DNA from: Corinectria fuckeliana
Taxonomy: Eukaryota > Ascomycota > Sordariomycetes > Hypocreales > Nectriaceae
DNA length: 64,000 nucleotides
NCBI GenBank assembly: GCA_019137255.1
Contig: WPDH01000033.1
Span: 248,001 to 312,000, forward strand
Direction: 5' to 3'
This document shows positions 44,301-53,699 of the stretch, piece after piece; position 1 is the first letter of the stretch, and every line of letters begins with the position of its first letter. Under the pieces are notes generated by a model that was given only the letters and a program-made list of their open reading frames with translations, had not been told where the DNA came from and made no database searches. The translations under genes were made by a program, and so were the position numbers.

Positions 44301-44963
44301 GTCCTCAAGAGCGACGTTGACTCGCTGGTTGAGCTGAACATTGCCAAGAACTTGATCGGTTCCGCCATGGCCGGTTCCGTCGGTGGATTCAACGCCCACG
44401 CTGCCAACATTGTGGCGGCCATCTTCCTTGCAACCGGGCAGGACCCTGCTCAGGTTGTCGAGAGCGCCAACTGTATCACCATCATGAAGAAGTAAGTTGA
44501 CAGTCTGATGTCTAATGTCTGCGGTATGATATGTCATTTGCTAACAACCGTTTGTAGCCTGAGAGGATCCTTGCAAATTTCAGTGTCCATGCCATCCCTG
44601 GAGGTTGGAACGCTTGGTGGTGGTACCATCCTTGAGCCCCAGAGCGCCATGCTCGACATGCTTGGCGTCCGAGGCTCGCACCCTACCAACCCCGGAGACA
44701 ACGCCCGTCGCCTGGCTCGCATCATTGCGGCCGCGACGCTGGCCGGTGAGCTGTCTCTGTGCAGTGCCCTGGCTGCTGGCCACCTTGTGAAGGCGCACAT
44801 GACGCATAACCGAAGCGCTGCTCCCAGTGCCGCCCCTTCGCGCTCGACCACTCCCGCTCCTTCCCCTCAGAGCCCTGTGTCTCTAGCCATGACGAACGCC
44901 CAGGAGCGCTCTGCGTCGACGACGTCGATGAGCGCCGCGGCCCGCCAGAGGTCGAAGCGGTAA
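41316..44963 (+). CDS. HMG-CoA reductase (sterol-sensing, ER membrane)
   Basis: Exons 41316-44491 and 44558-44963 with intron 44492-44557 (GTAAGT...TGTAG) give 1,193 aa. The enzyme reduces HMG-CoA to mevalonate with NADPH, the committed step to sterols, carotenoids and prenyl groups. The N-terminal half is membranous: a helix near residue ~50, then a sterol-sensing region at roughly 235-435 (LLGYIAMHLTFVSLFLSMRR ... VTTKMGVPISVILLSEGLPFL ... FEKNIVLTRAV), with further helices near 485 and 630. The catalytic domain begins near residue 760 with ENVIGYLPLPVGVAGPLVI. Catalytic elements seen: Glu in ATTEGVLVAS, Lys in SGNYCSDKKAAALNW, Asp in TTTGDAMGMNMISKG, His in ALAAGHLVKAHM, plus SLEVGTLGGGT. 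The Ser/Thr-rich C-terminus resembles other fungal enzymes. The frame is open for 213 more codons upstream, but that part is CT-rich leader; MSAFLPSRFRGE was taken as the start. Confidence 0.95.
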
Positions 44964-45238
44964 ATGTTTGCGTAAAACATTTAGTCCGGTGAGAAATCAG
45001 ACGTAGAGAGAAAGGATGTAAAGATTCCATAGACGTGGATGATATCGTCGATGGGTTTAGTGGCGGGGTCAGCATGGAGTTTCGTATTTTGGGACATTCT
45101 GGAATAGGTACACCAAGCGTACGTACATAGGTACACACAAGATACACAAGCAAGTGGAAACGCAAAGAGTACCGCTTGAAAAAGATATTTGTGATCCTAT
45201 ATCTCACCTTTGCTCCAGGCCCTGCCGTCACTATGTGA

Positions 45239-46214
45239 TTAGGTTGACTTGAGTCGAGCCACTTGGTCTCCGTCGATGGAGGTGAAGTTGATGCCCTTGG
45301 CCTCCATCTCTCTTCTGCACTCATCCCACTTGTCAGGCAAGACAGGCCGCGTCCCTTCGTTTACAATGAAGGTTCGGTATCCTTCCTCGACGGCGTGCTC
45401 AGCCGTTGCCTTGACGCAAAAGTCGCTCGCAAGACCCACGACAAAGACGTCGGTGACAGCTGCGTCCCGGAGCGTCTTGGCGAGCCCGCTATCGCTCACG
45501 CGGAACGGGTCGTAGAAGGCCGAGTACATCTCGACGGTGGGATCCATGCCCTTCTCGACGACCGAGTGCAGCGCCGCGGCGTCCAGCTCCGGGACGAGCT
45601 CGGCGCCCCGGGAGCCCTGGACGCAGTGGACGGGCCACAGGGTGGTGGTGTAGGAGCGGGCCGGGTCGGACGGGTGGGCGATGGCGTGCGTGGAGGTGTA
45701 GGGCGTTGCGGCGGCGTGGTTGGCGGCGAAGGAGACGTGGTGCCGGGGGTGCCAGTCTTTGGTGGCGATCTTGAGGGCGAAGGGGAGCCCGAGGAGGGTG
45801 TTGATTGCGGGGGCGATGGCGCGGCCGCTGGGGACGGCGAGGCTTCCGTTCTGGGAGGGGTTAGCAGGAGGTTTGTATAGTAGGAGGTTTGTGTAGTAGA
45901 GGAGATGAAGGACAAGGGAGCGTGGATGGATATGGAGATGTAAGTGAGAAGTGAGGTCAGGATGACTGAGGGGTCGAGATGGGTTTGGGTAACATGCAGG
46001 AGCACGCGGGAGGAGATGGAGTATACTGTCGCAATGCAGCACCAGGATGCCATGGGCTCATGATCCTTCTATATCTAGTTGAATGCCAGGTTCATTGCAC
46101 TTGCACCTCAAACAGCCACACACGAGAATCCGAGACGCAACTCACCGGCGGACAAAAGTCTTCCTGAAAGTCGACGACAATCAACGCGGCTTTAAAGGGC
46201 TTGGAGGATGCCAT
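45239..46214 (-). CDS. PNC1: Nicotinamidase
   Basis: Exons 46214-46146 and 45850-45239 joined over a 295-nt intron (GTGAGT...CCCAG) give 226 aa. The enzyme converts nicotinamide to nicotinic acid in NAD salvage and thereby relieves inhibition of sirtuins. The cysteine-hydrolase fold is clear: the catalytic Asp in ALIVVDFQEDF (D15), the Lys and metal ligands in IATKDWHPRHHVSFAANH, LWPVHCVQGSRGAEL with the family's WPxHC, and the nucleophile Cys in VVGLASDFCVKATAEHA. The acceptor joins DFCPP to NGSLAVPSG, as in yeast Pnc1. The intron is long for this window and contains an open frame, so a longer N-terminal variant could be mispredicted by gene finders. A GAT microsatellite lies about 100 bp upstream. 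Confidence 0.9.
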
Positions 46215-46309
46215 GTTTATTCTTCCCTACCGCGGGGCCGGTTTGGCTGAGCTGGTTGAGAGCGTTTGATGAGGTGAGCGAGTTGTAGTTAAGCCTTCGG
46301 AGAGTGATT

Positions 46310-46332
46310 GATGATGATGATGATGATGATGA
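46310..46332. repeat. GAT microsatellite
   Basis: Seven to eight GAT units upstream of the nicotinamidase gene. Confidence 0.8.
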
Positions 46333-46660
46333 GAGGAGAGGCCGATAAGCTGATAAGCCGCCGTTTGACCGGCCCCACTCTTCGGATGAGGGGCCGCATT
46401 CGGGGTGCAACGGCTGGCATTCAGTACAGGCACACGGGGTCTACAGAATTGCACAAGACTACGCAAAAGGGTGATGATCTAGCCCGCTGACGCAGAAGAA
46501 CAAGGCATCACCAAAAAGGCACGGACTTCTAGAGAGGCTCATACAAGTGTCACAAGTGACCTACCTAACCAACCTCCGTCTAAACCCATCAATCACCCAC
46601 CACACCACAACCAAAAGCAACAGCAACAGTAACAGCATCGACCAAAAAAAGTATAGGAAT

Positions 46661-46743
46661 AGCCCGATGCGGGGGTCGAACCCGCAACCTTGAGATCGCG
46701 TACTCGTAAGAGTCTCACGCTCTACCGATTGAGCTAACCGGGC
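46661..46743 (-). tRNA. tRNA-Lys (anticodon CUU) with a 10-nt intron
   Basis: On the minus strand the sequence folds as a tRNA. The acceptor stem is GCCCGGT/ATCGGGC (one G-T pair) with a T discriminator, and the D arm is GCTC...GAGC. The anticodon stem is TGAGA/TCTCA with loop CTCTTA-A, and the T arm is GCGGG-TTCGACC-CCCGC. A 10-nt insertion (46706-46697) follows position 37, the standard place for nuclear tRNA introns. Removing it leaves 73 nt and the anticodon CTT. It marks the end of the conserved gene block. Confidence 0.93.
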
Positions 46744-47464
46744 TCAATCTCGTGTGTCTGGGTTGAAGTGGTTGTGGCCGTCGAAAGGTGCGTTATATCG
46801 CCGACATTTTCGGGGTTGTGGAGCCGAAATCTTTGCAAACAGAAAATCCCCCAAAAATTCCTGATGGATGGGTTTGGCCCACTTCACACGTCTTCGAGCT
46901 TCTTATACCCGTTTCGTGTCGTGTGGACCCGCTTGGCCCCTCATTCTGGTGCCCAATGATGTGCTTGGTGTGTGTGTGGGTTGTGACGATGACATCCCTT
47001 TAGTATCGTACTCATACGTAAACGGGGGCAATGGTTAATGTCAGATATCTTTTCCGGCTAATGAAAGAGCTGCTTGATTAACATGGATTTATCTTCTTAC
47101 TCATACCTATATAGATAGAGACAACTATGCCTGCCCTTCCAGACATGCCACGGGGTTCTGCTAGCGCTATGTTGACAGAGCCAGTGAGATCCAATTACTA
47201 GACGTACTACTCAAAGGAAATCCCCAGGATATCCTAGATATATTATATGATAGCTCATCTTAAGCACTGTCCCGCTTCTCAAACGACTCCAACCGTCCTG
47301 CATTTCCTCCCGTACTGGCAAGTCCCCTTGGCATCGGCTTGACTCTGGTCCGACGCCTTGCATTTACCCTTTTCTTACAATGCGTCGTGTTGGGCACCTC
47401 TTTTCGGGCACCATCTGGTACCTGGACGTAGCACTAGATAGAGCGCCTGGGATCCTGAGAGCTT
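46744..47464. other. Gene-free stretch after the tRNA
   Basis: No coding support. AT content is higher than in the housekeeping block. Confidence 0.4.
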
Positions 47465-47692
47465 GTCTGGGATGCGTGGATGGGCTTCCTCCCGGCCAAG
47501 AGGGACATGAATCGTGTGCTCGAGGCTACCTGCGCTGCCATGAACGACGAGTTGAAGGCTGCCTTTGATCAGAGTGTCGGCAATGACACGGAGAACTGCA
47601 ACCATATGATCAAGGCCGACAGCGTCAGTCGTGAGGTGCTGTGTCTTCACTCGTCCGGTGGAGGAAAGATTATAGTAAAGAGGATGGAAAGT
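47465..47692 (+). pseudogene. Possible gene remnant, unknown family
   Basis: A frame reading WDAWMGFLPAKRDMNRVLE, then DELKAAFDQSVGNDTENCNHM and KIIVKRME, looks protein-like in composition and ends at a good donor (GTAAGT at about 47693). However, an in-frame TGA lies immediately upstream and no matching exon was found on either side. It may be one exon of a decayed gene. The family was not recognised. Confidence 0.25.
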
Positions 47693-48040
47693 AAGTCGAG
47701 TAAGTAGTCAACAATCTTGGTGATTGTACCATCTAGTTTATAATCGCTGTCTTTTTTGGGGCTCTGTCGGGGTCCCAATAGAGTAGGGACGAAATTTGTG
47801 GATGTCTAGACACTTGAAATAGTATTTTGTAGAGGTGCCGCTGGGGCTGGTCGACTTCGAGGCGTCAGCGGCATTCATCTCGATGATGGGTCTCTTGTTG
47901 GGATTTCTCTTCTTTCGCTTGGCGCTCTTTGAAACTGAGATTTCTGAACAGCTTGGCACCCTCCGGGCTAATTTGCCGAAACTCATTCAAGTTCATGGGA
48001 ACCATGATTCGCTCTTAGAATCTCCATCGATCCAAGATAG

Positions 48041-48400
48041 CTAGGGCGCCATCTTTATCCTCCGAAGTGTCTTCCCCTTGAAGTTGGTGACGCTGCTCCT
48101 TGGCGGCAATGAACGCTTATTGCTTTCAGTCTTGGGCAGAGGTTTCTGCTTGGTGTCTTTCGACTTAGATAAAGGCTTCTTCTTAGTGCAGGGCAAGTTC
48201 TGCTCGTTGCTTTCGGTCTTGAGTAGAGGTTTCTGCTTAGTGCCTTTAGACCTAGGCAAAGGCTTCTGTTTGTCGCATCTGGGCTGCACTGAGAAGCGAC
48301 AGAATCTGGTAGATTTGTTGCCGCTCAGACGTACGCTCAGCTCGAGGGGAGGAGTGGGTGCCGTGCTCCGTGGCTGAGTGAGGGTCCTGTCGTTGACGGC
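48041..48400 (-). CDS. Possible lysine/proline-rich protein exon with 29-residue tandem repeats
   Basis: The minus frame is open from the TGA near 48400 down to the stop at 48041. It reads TLTQPRSTAPTPPLELSVRL, then a highly basic region built of two 29-residue units of the KQKPLPRSKGTKQKPLLKTESN type, and ends LRRIKMAP. No ATG opens the frame, so a 5' exon must lie upstream, but it could not be placed. The basic repeats suggest a nucleic-acid-binding or disordered protein. The gene model is uncertain; it could be a fragment. Confidence 0.3.
   Translation of the reverse strand, partial: AVNDRTLTQPRSTAPTPPLELSVRLSGNKSTRFCRFSVQPRCDKQKPLPRSKGTKQKPLLKTESNEQNLPCTKKKPLSKSKDTKQKPLPKTESNKRSLPPRSSVTNFKGKTLRRIKMAP
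48120..48270. repeat. 87-bp imperfect tandem duplication
   Basis: Unit one (48120-48206) begins TTGCTTTCAGTCTTGGGCAG. Unit two (from 48207) begins TTGCTTTCGGTCTTGAGTAG and runs to about 48270. The period is 87 bp, a multiple of three. Confidence 0.7.
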
Positions 48401-49438
48401 GGGTGGCGGTCATGGCTATAAACCTCTCAGTTACCGGCGTAACAGCGGACCATGAAAAGCGAAACTCACTCCATACTTATGTCTCCAGTGAACAGGATGA
48501 TGAGGGGGACTATATCGTCGCGAATGTAAGGGAACCAAGTGGCCTCAATACAATGGGGTCGAGGTCTGGTGTGGATATGTCCCCTAGGATGTCCGGCTCC
48601 CAAAACTAGAGTAGAGGTTACCCAGAGGAAGCAGTGTCGTCGATTTGAAGTGTCGCTGGCATTGAGTGGGCTTGATGGCTGCATAAAATCGTAAAAAGAG
48701 AGCGTGATTGGGGTGATATAGAATGCATCCGGTAGGCATCCGTATGTTGTAAGACTTCGACTTGACGAGTATTTATTTCAGATGGCCGAATCGCAGGCTG
48801 CCGTAGCGACTCTCGAGATCTGATGGGAGGCATGCTGTCTTTTGCCTCATAGTTGTTGTTTTTCTCTGGCCGTTCCTGGTAGTTCAATCCTAGGGATATT
48901 CCCGACGCAGAGCTTGATCGTGGCACTGAAGCGGCTCAACCGCCTCATCCTCCCGACGGCAGCGTGGCTTTCGCTGTCAAGGAAGCATGGCGGTAGGTGG
49001 TGGTGTGATGTCAATGACATCCAGTGGTGGGATAGCCATACTATCCTATAGTAACAAGCATCTCGTCGTTTTTGGTGGCAAGAGTCAGAATCTATTCTCT
49101 AGATGTAGTGGTTGTTGAAGGCCGAGATTTGAACTTGAAATGCGCCAGGATGGGGGAGGGCTTGCTGCAGATTCTCGTATACTTCGCGCCCCTTAATCCC
49201 AAGTTGCCACCGTGTTTCGACGGAAATGACGGTGTATAAAGCTGTGTCGAAAGAATAGGGAATGCGACTGGGAAATGGCCCATGGATGGTCTCATGTGTT
49301 GGCCGGCCTGCATCCTGGAACCAAGAGATCTTAAGTCATAGCCAGTCCTCGTGGCCTAACTTGGAAGCCGAACCAAATTCATGCTCTGCTAAGCCCGGCA
49401 GCAGTGCTAGTGCAGCGAGACCCTTCGTAGCAAAGAGC
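48401..49438. other. Gene-free stretch
   Basis: No supported gene. Upstream exons of the lysine-rich frame may lie here but could not be assigned. Confidence 0.35.
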
Positions 49439-50353
49439 TCAAAACCCCATATCTTCACCGTCATCTGAGTCCTCATCCCAGTCAGTAGTCCACAAGGGAT
49501 TTACGATGTCATCGTGTGCAGTGTCGTGATATGGCGGCTCATACTTGGAAAACGAAAGGGCCGTCGAGGGATTCGCATATTTCCTAGCCGGGATCATGGT
49601 ATCTTGGAACCCGCGCATAGCAAATGCCCTCTCGTCGCCCGTGTAGCTTCCCAGAGCTCTGTCCATAACAACACGATCCAGTCTGGCTCGGAGGCATCCA
49701 GCTGTCTTGAGGTTGTCCCTGTGGACGAACATGGCCAGGTCGAGGATGCCCCTCGCGATGGCCTCTCGGCTCTCACGTCTGGCGTTGCTCTCCGAGATCA
49801 TCAGGTTTCGGGAGATTTCTTGGTCCATCTCGTCGAATGGCGCAATCTCAGCCGTGCTGGGCGGCGCTATGTCGGGAACCGGGTCCGAGGTGGCGGGCTC
49901 TGGTGCTGCGTGTCTCCCGGCTTGCTGGAGCGCTTTGTGGGCTTCCCTGAAGCGGCGTTTCGAAGGTGGCTCAATGGGCTTGCGGGTTTCGACACAAAGA
50001 GCCAGATCTGCGGTGACAAAGACCGCGTTCTTCTTGGTCCCGGGTGCGGGCCTCTTGAGACAGCTCTTGGCGGGCGTCGCCTCCCGATGCATTGGCGTCT
50101 GGGGCTCCCGTGCAGGCCAACGTGGGTCAGGAGCGTGCTGGCCGACGTACTTGAAGGGCCAATCGAAGACTCCTCGATTGGCGGAGGAGGGGTCTGGGAT
50201 CGGTTCGTGGTCCCAGAAGAAGGTCCTGGTCGACCACGTACACCCGCAGTTCTTGTCGTGGATGTGAGGCGTGGGAGAGGCGTCGTCTTGCATGACGCTC
50301 GAAGGTCGACGTGGAGCAACGGGTGCAGCGCGAGTGGGTGCCGCAATATCCAT
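49439..50353 (-). CDS. Orphan-like hypothetical protein, acidic C-terminus
   Basis: Uninterrupted 304-aa frame with a true ATG (50353). The N-terminal half is Pro/Ala/Arg-rich and contains HDKNCGCTWSTRTFFWDHEP and a basic patch (CLKRPAPGTKKN). The second half has a helical region (EISRNLMISESNARRESREAIARGILDLAMFVHRDNLKT) and ends in an acidic tail (TDWDEDSDDGEDMGF). There is no signal peptide, no membrane segment and no known domain that I can see. The frame length and mixed composition argue for a real gene; the opposite strand has a nearly equal frame (49514-50407) that is Gly/Val/Arg-rich and less convincing. Function unknown. Confidence 0.5.
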   Translation of the reverse strand: MDIAAPTRAAPVAPRRPSSVMQDDASPTPHIHDKNCGCTWSTRTFFWDHEPIPDPSSANRGVFDWPFKYVGQHAPDPRWPAREPQTPMHREATPAKSCLKRPAPGTKKNAVFVTADLALCVETRKPIEPPSKRRFREAHKALQQAGRHAAPEPATSDPVPDIAPPSTAEIAPFDEMDQEISRNLMISESNARRESREAIARGILDLAMFVHRDNLKTAGCLRARLDRVVMDRALGSYTGDERAFAMRGFQDTMIPARKYANPSTALSFSKYEPPYHDTAHDDIVNPLWTTDWDEDSDDGEDMGF

Positions 50354-52158
50354 TCTCCTTCTGGTATCTTCTTTGCGGGTGTCCTGTTTTGCCTAGGAGT
50401 ACCCTGAACGTGGATGATTTAGGAGGACTGGTTGCGTCCTGCCTGATGTGATGGGCTTTGGGGGGAAGTTATGTTCCAGGAGAATGGGATGATATGAAAG
50501 GCTTGGGTAGAAGTAGAAGTGTTGCGAAAGAGTTGTCTTGATGTGCTGGATAGACTGATGTGACTGGTTGACTGCGGGGGCAGTTTGGTTATATAGTCGA
50601 TTGCATACCTTTATGGCCATTCTGTCGGAGAAAGGGTTGAGCAAATTTGCAAGGAAAGTAGGGCGGCAAGGCATCCATTGGTCCTGCCGGAGATACGTCG
50701 ATAGCCTCAGCCATCGTGACGAGTGGATGGGCGGATGGAGCACTATGATGGGACTGGCAAACCTATACTGGCAACAACCTTCATGGACATGGGAAGGAAA
50801 TCTTGTCGTTATGTTGGCAAATCTTGTGCCAGAAAACGTCTTCATCCGAGCTACGGAAGTTGGCCTGGCCGCTCTTGCGTATGGTCCCTGACGCTAAGTT
50901 CGGATGATACTCATGTTGATTTGCACTACCTACCGAAGGTGCTTCGCAGAAATACATCGAGTACAAGTACTAGTACTCAGTAGTTTAGATACCCGGGTAC
51001 TTAAGGTTTATGAGTAGCTAGGCGTTAGGGTGGATAGGGTTCCTAATAATGAGCGGATGCCTTAATTGTGTATATAGTGCGTCGAGGATCGCCACGTAGT
51101 ATGATGCTTTTAAAAGGCACACCATCACTTGAACATCTACTATTAGTGCAGGAATAAGACATGAAATACTATAACAGTATAAAATCGGGGTTGGTAATTA
51201 AATGCTCAAGCCAATAGCCTAATTGCGAAACCCACCTCCGCAACCTTTCATATATGAAAGACCAAACAACACAAGGCTAGATCACGGTCGCCAACACCCA
51301 TGTGCTGCCATTCTCCTTGAGTCGGATAGATCGATACTCCACACTTTCAATTGCCAAGAGTGCGGGAGTCGGGGTTAGACCTGGGCACGTGTGCCGGATT
51401 TGACAGCCCTGCTTGTGAGGGCCTACCTACATAGTACATTAGCAGGGTTCCAAAGAGATGTTTCTTTTAGTCAATCTTAGTAATTTGAGAGATGATTTCG
51501 AGACTTAGAGACCACCGGTTTTACATTCTTCCAGTTAGGATATGCCTGTGGTGCGTTAGAACATCAAACAAACCACCGCCAACGGAGGCAATCTAACCTT
51601 TGCGAGGGCAATCGTGACATCCTTCTCTACGACCTGCGCGGTGGTGACACATCCAATAAGAAGGGGGATTGCCTGCCCAGGCTTGGTCCTCTTGATAGAG
51701 TTGGTGTTGTGGATGCCATTCCAAGGTATGGTGAGACCAAGAAATACCGAGGAACAGTGAGGATGATATAGGCATTCCACAAGTACCACATTGGGTCCCA
51801 TAGATGACTATAAAGCAATCGTCAGGGTCAACTACCAAATATGCTTGGCAACTCACAGTGGAAGCTCCTCATTAGAGCTGGGGCTGGGGCTCTCCTGTTC
51901 ATGCTCAAATTTCGCATCCTCCAAGGATACCATGAGTCTGAGGGCGTCACTGCAATAGAGCGGCCCTTAAGATGCCGAGAAGAATGCCATAAAATCGAGA
52001 AACCCCTCGAATTTGGAAAACGACATCCTTTTTTTGCTCAGCAAGGAGTTTAGGCGACTTTTAGCAGCTTCCGACTTTAGCCATCCCGTCATCTCAGCCA
52101 CAATCAGCATTTTCTTCCGCTCAAACATCCTTCTCCAGGACCGTTTCGATCGACGCCG
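50354..52158. other. 1.8-kb stretch without a firm gene
   Basis: One piece on the minus strand (about 51815-51601) reads VLVECLYHPHCSSVFLGLTI and later KPGQAIPLLIGCVTTAQVVE and ends near a GTTAGA. It may be a single exon of an unrecognised gene. The rest shows nothing. Confidence 0.35.
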
Positions 52159-52389
52159 CTACTGTTGCCCCCTGAAAGCGGTTCTGCCCGCTTCGCGCAA
52201 CGTTTCCCAGGCTTTCTTGGACCAGTTCATGGAACCCTCGACAACTCTCGCAATGCCACCTGGGCGAATAACGCCTAAGCGCATGCCGACGATGCTCAGG
52301 GTGGCGGCGAAGAATCCTAGCACAAACTGGAGCATCACGTAGGTCTCAATTCGTGTGATGGTAGGCTCTTTGGTGAGGTTCGCCATCAT
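52159..52389 (-). CDS. Small membrane protein, unknown
   Basis: A 76-residue frame starting MMANLTKEPTITRIET. It has one hydrophobic segment long enough to span a membrane (YVMLQFVLGFFAATLSIVGMRLGVI, split by no intron), then an amphipathic, basic tail ending FRGQQ. No family was recognised. It could be a complete small protein or the first exon of a longer gene running to about 51.6 kb. Confidence 0.4.
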   Translation of the reverse strand: MMANLTKEPTITRIETYVMLQFVLGFFAATLSIVGMRLGVIRPGGIARVVEGSMNWSKKAWETLREAGRTAFRGQQ

Positions 52390-53224
52390 GGTGGAGATGG
52401 TGATGGCGAAGACGAATGATTGAATTGGTAGCGTAGATGGATTGGGCTGACTGTGGATTTACAAGGAGGCTTATGCAGGACGAGATCCATTGCCGATAGA
52501 TGCCACAGCGGCGCCCAAGCCCAAAGAAGTCCGGTTTGCCATCGTTGTCCCAGCCGTCAGGCGCTGTCGAGTTAGATATTGCAGCGAAGGGTCCGCTTCG
52601 GGATAAACATCACACGACTGAAGCGACGTGCAGTGATTTGGTGACACACCATCTAGTTTCATACCTAGGGCGCAGGCAGGTAGGTACTTATGGGAGGAAT
52701 GGGTGCCATCACTGGGCAGTGCGGCGTAATGCTATGTGGTCGTGAGACGAGTTCAGGCGGTAACGGCTGTGTGTGTAACCGGGAACAGACCGAAAGCATA
52801 TCGAAGTATACACAGGTGCCTAAGAGCACAACTTGGGATACAATATGAAATGTATCTCATTCACGCTTTCAAAGGGTCCTATGCCCGGTGTTCGTGTACT
52901 TCACAGGTGTCGCAAATAGTTCCGCAGGGTGGTTCAGCTATGACTACAGGATACTGCCAATCTTGGTTTCACTAGTTGGACCCGTGACGTTGATGTTGGT
53001 GAAACGTTTTCGGCCTTGGACTCCATTCTATGCATCGGCACTTTTGTCCAGGGGGAATTCAATACTAATCTCTCATATTCCCTGAGCCACCGGACGCCAT
53101 CGAAAGCTAAGGGCTGGGACAGTGTTACAAGGTAGGTATGGAGGTGAAATAACCGTCATCGACATGTTTCCGGTTCCTGCATGCCGAGTTCATAATTTAC
53201 AAGAGTCTGAATACATCTTCCACC
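52390..53224. other. Gene-free stretch
   Basis: Nothing supported on either strand. Confidence 0.4.
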
Positions 53225-53699
53225 TCAGCTACGCTGGATCCCGTTCTGTACCAATGGTTTCATAGTCGAGAACGCATACCTGGCAATCTTCCACTTGCCG
53301 TCCTCCTTCTTCACGATGAACAACTCCTGATTCGCGTGCGGCTCCGACTCCTGTGTCGCTAACATCGTTTTGGTGCCCTCGGCCGTCGTCCTCGCAAAGG
53401 CCCACTCCGGCGACATGACGACGACCTCCTCGATGTCGAAACTGATGACAAGCTGGATCGTCGAGAAGATGCGCGTGTACGACTCTCGTAGAGCTTGCGT
53501 GCCCGCGCTTTCAGAAAAGTGCGGCGGCATTATCACTCCGTCCGCAGTGTAGAGCGCAATCGCCTCCTCCACATTGCGGCTTGTCAGGGCCGCGCCGTAG
53601 GCGTGTAGGACGGCGGTGATATCTTCGACATCGGAGGAGGACACTGGGACGGATTAGTATCGCCAAGCCATCTGGCGGCTTACAATGGCTGAGCTTACT
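53225..53699 (-). CDS. SnoaL-like / DUF4440 NTF2-fold protein with an intron inside the start codon
   Basis: The body is 53643-53225. The A of the start codon lies at 53699 before intron 53698-53644 (GTAAGC...CCCAG, with a near-perfect branch site TACTAAT ten bases before the acceptor); TG follows the acceptor. This gives 139 aa starting MSSSDVEDITAVLHAYG. The pattern (helix, VEEAIALYTADGVIMPPHF, IEEVVVMSPEWAFARTTAEG, ANQELFIVKKEDGKWKIARYAFST) is that of small SnoaL/SgcJ-like proteins with the NTF2 cone fold. These are used as isomerases, cyclases or ligand binders; the actual substrate is unknown. Upstream of the intron the same frame has no ATG before a stop, so the split start is the simplest model. 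Confidence 0.7.

Noticed and set aside
50393..50845. 150-aa minus-strand frame upstream of the orphan gene
   Set aside because: Looks like promoter sequence read in frame; His/Pro/Ser-rich with no features.
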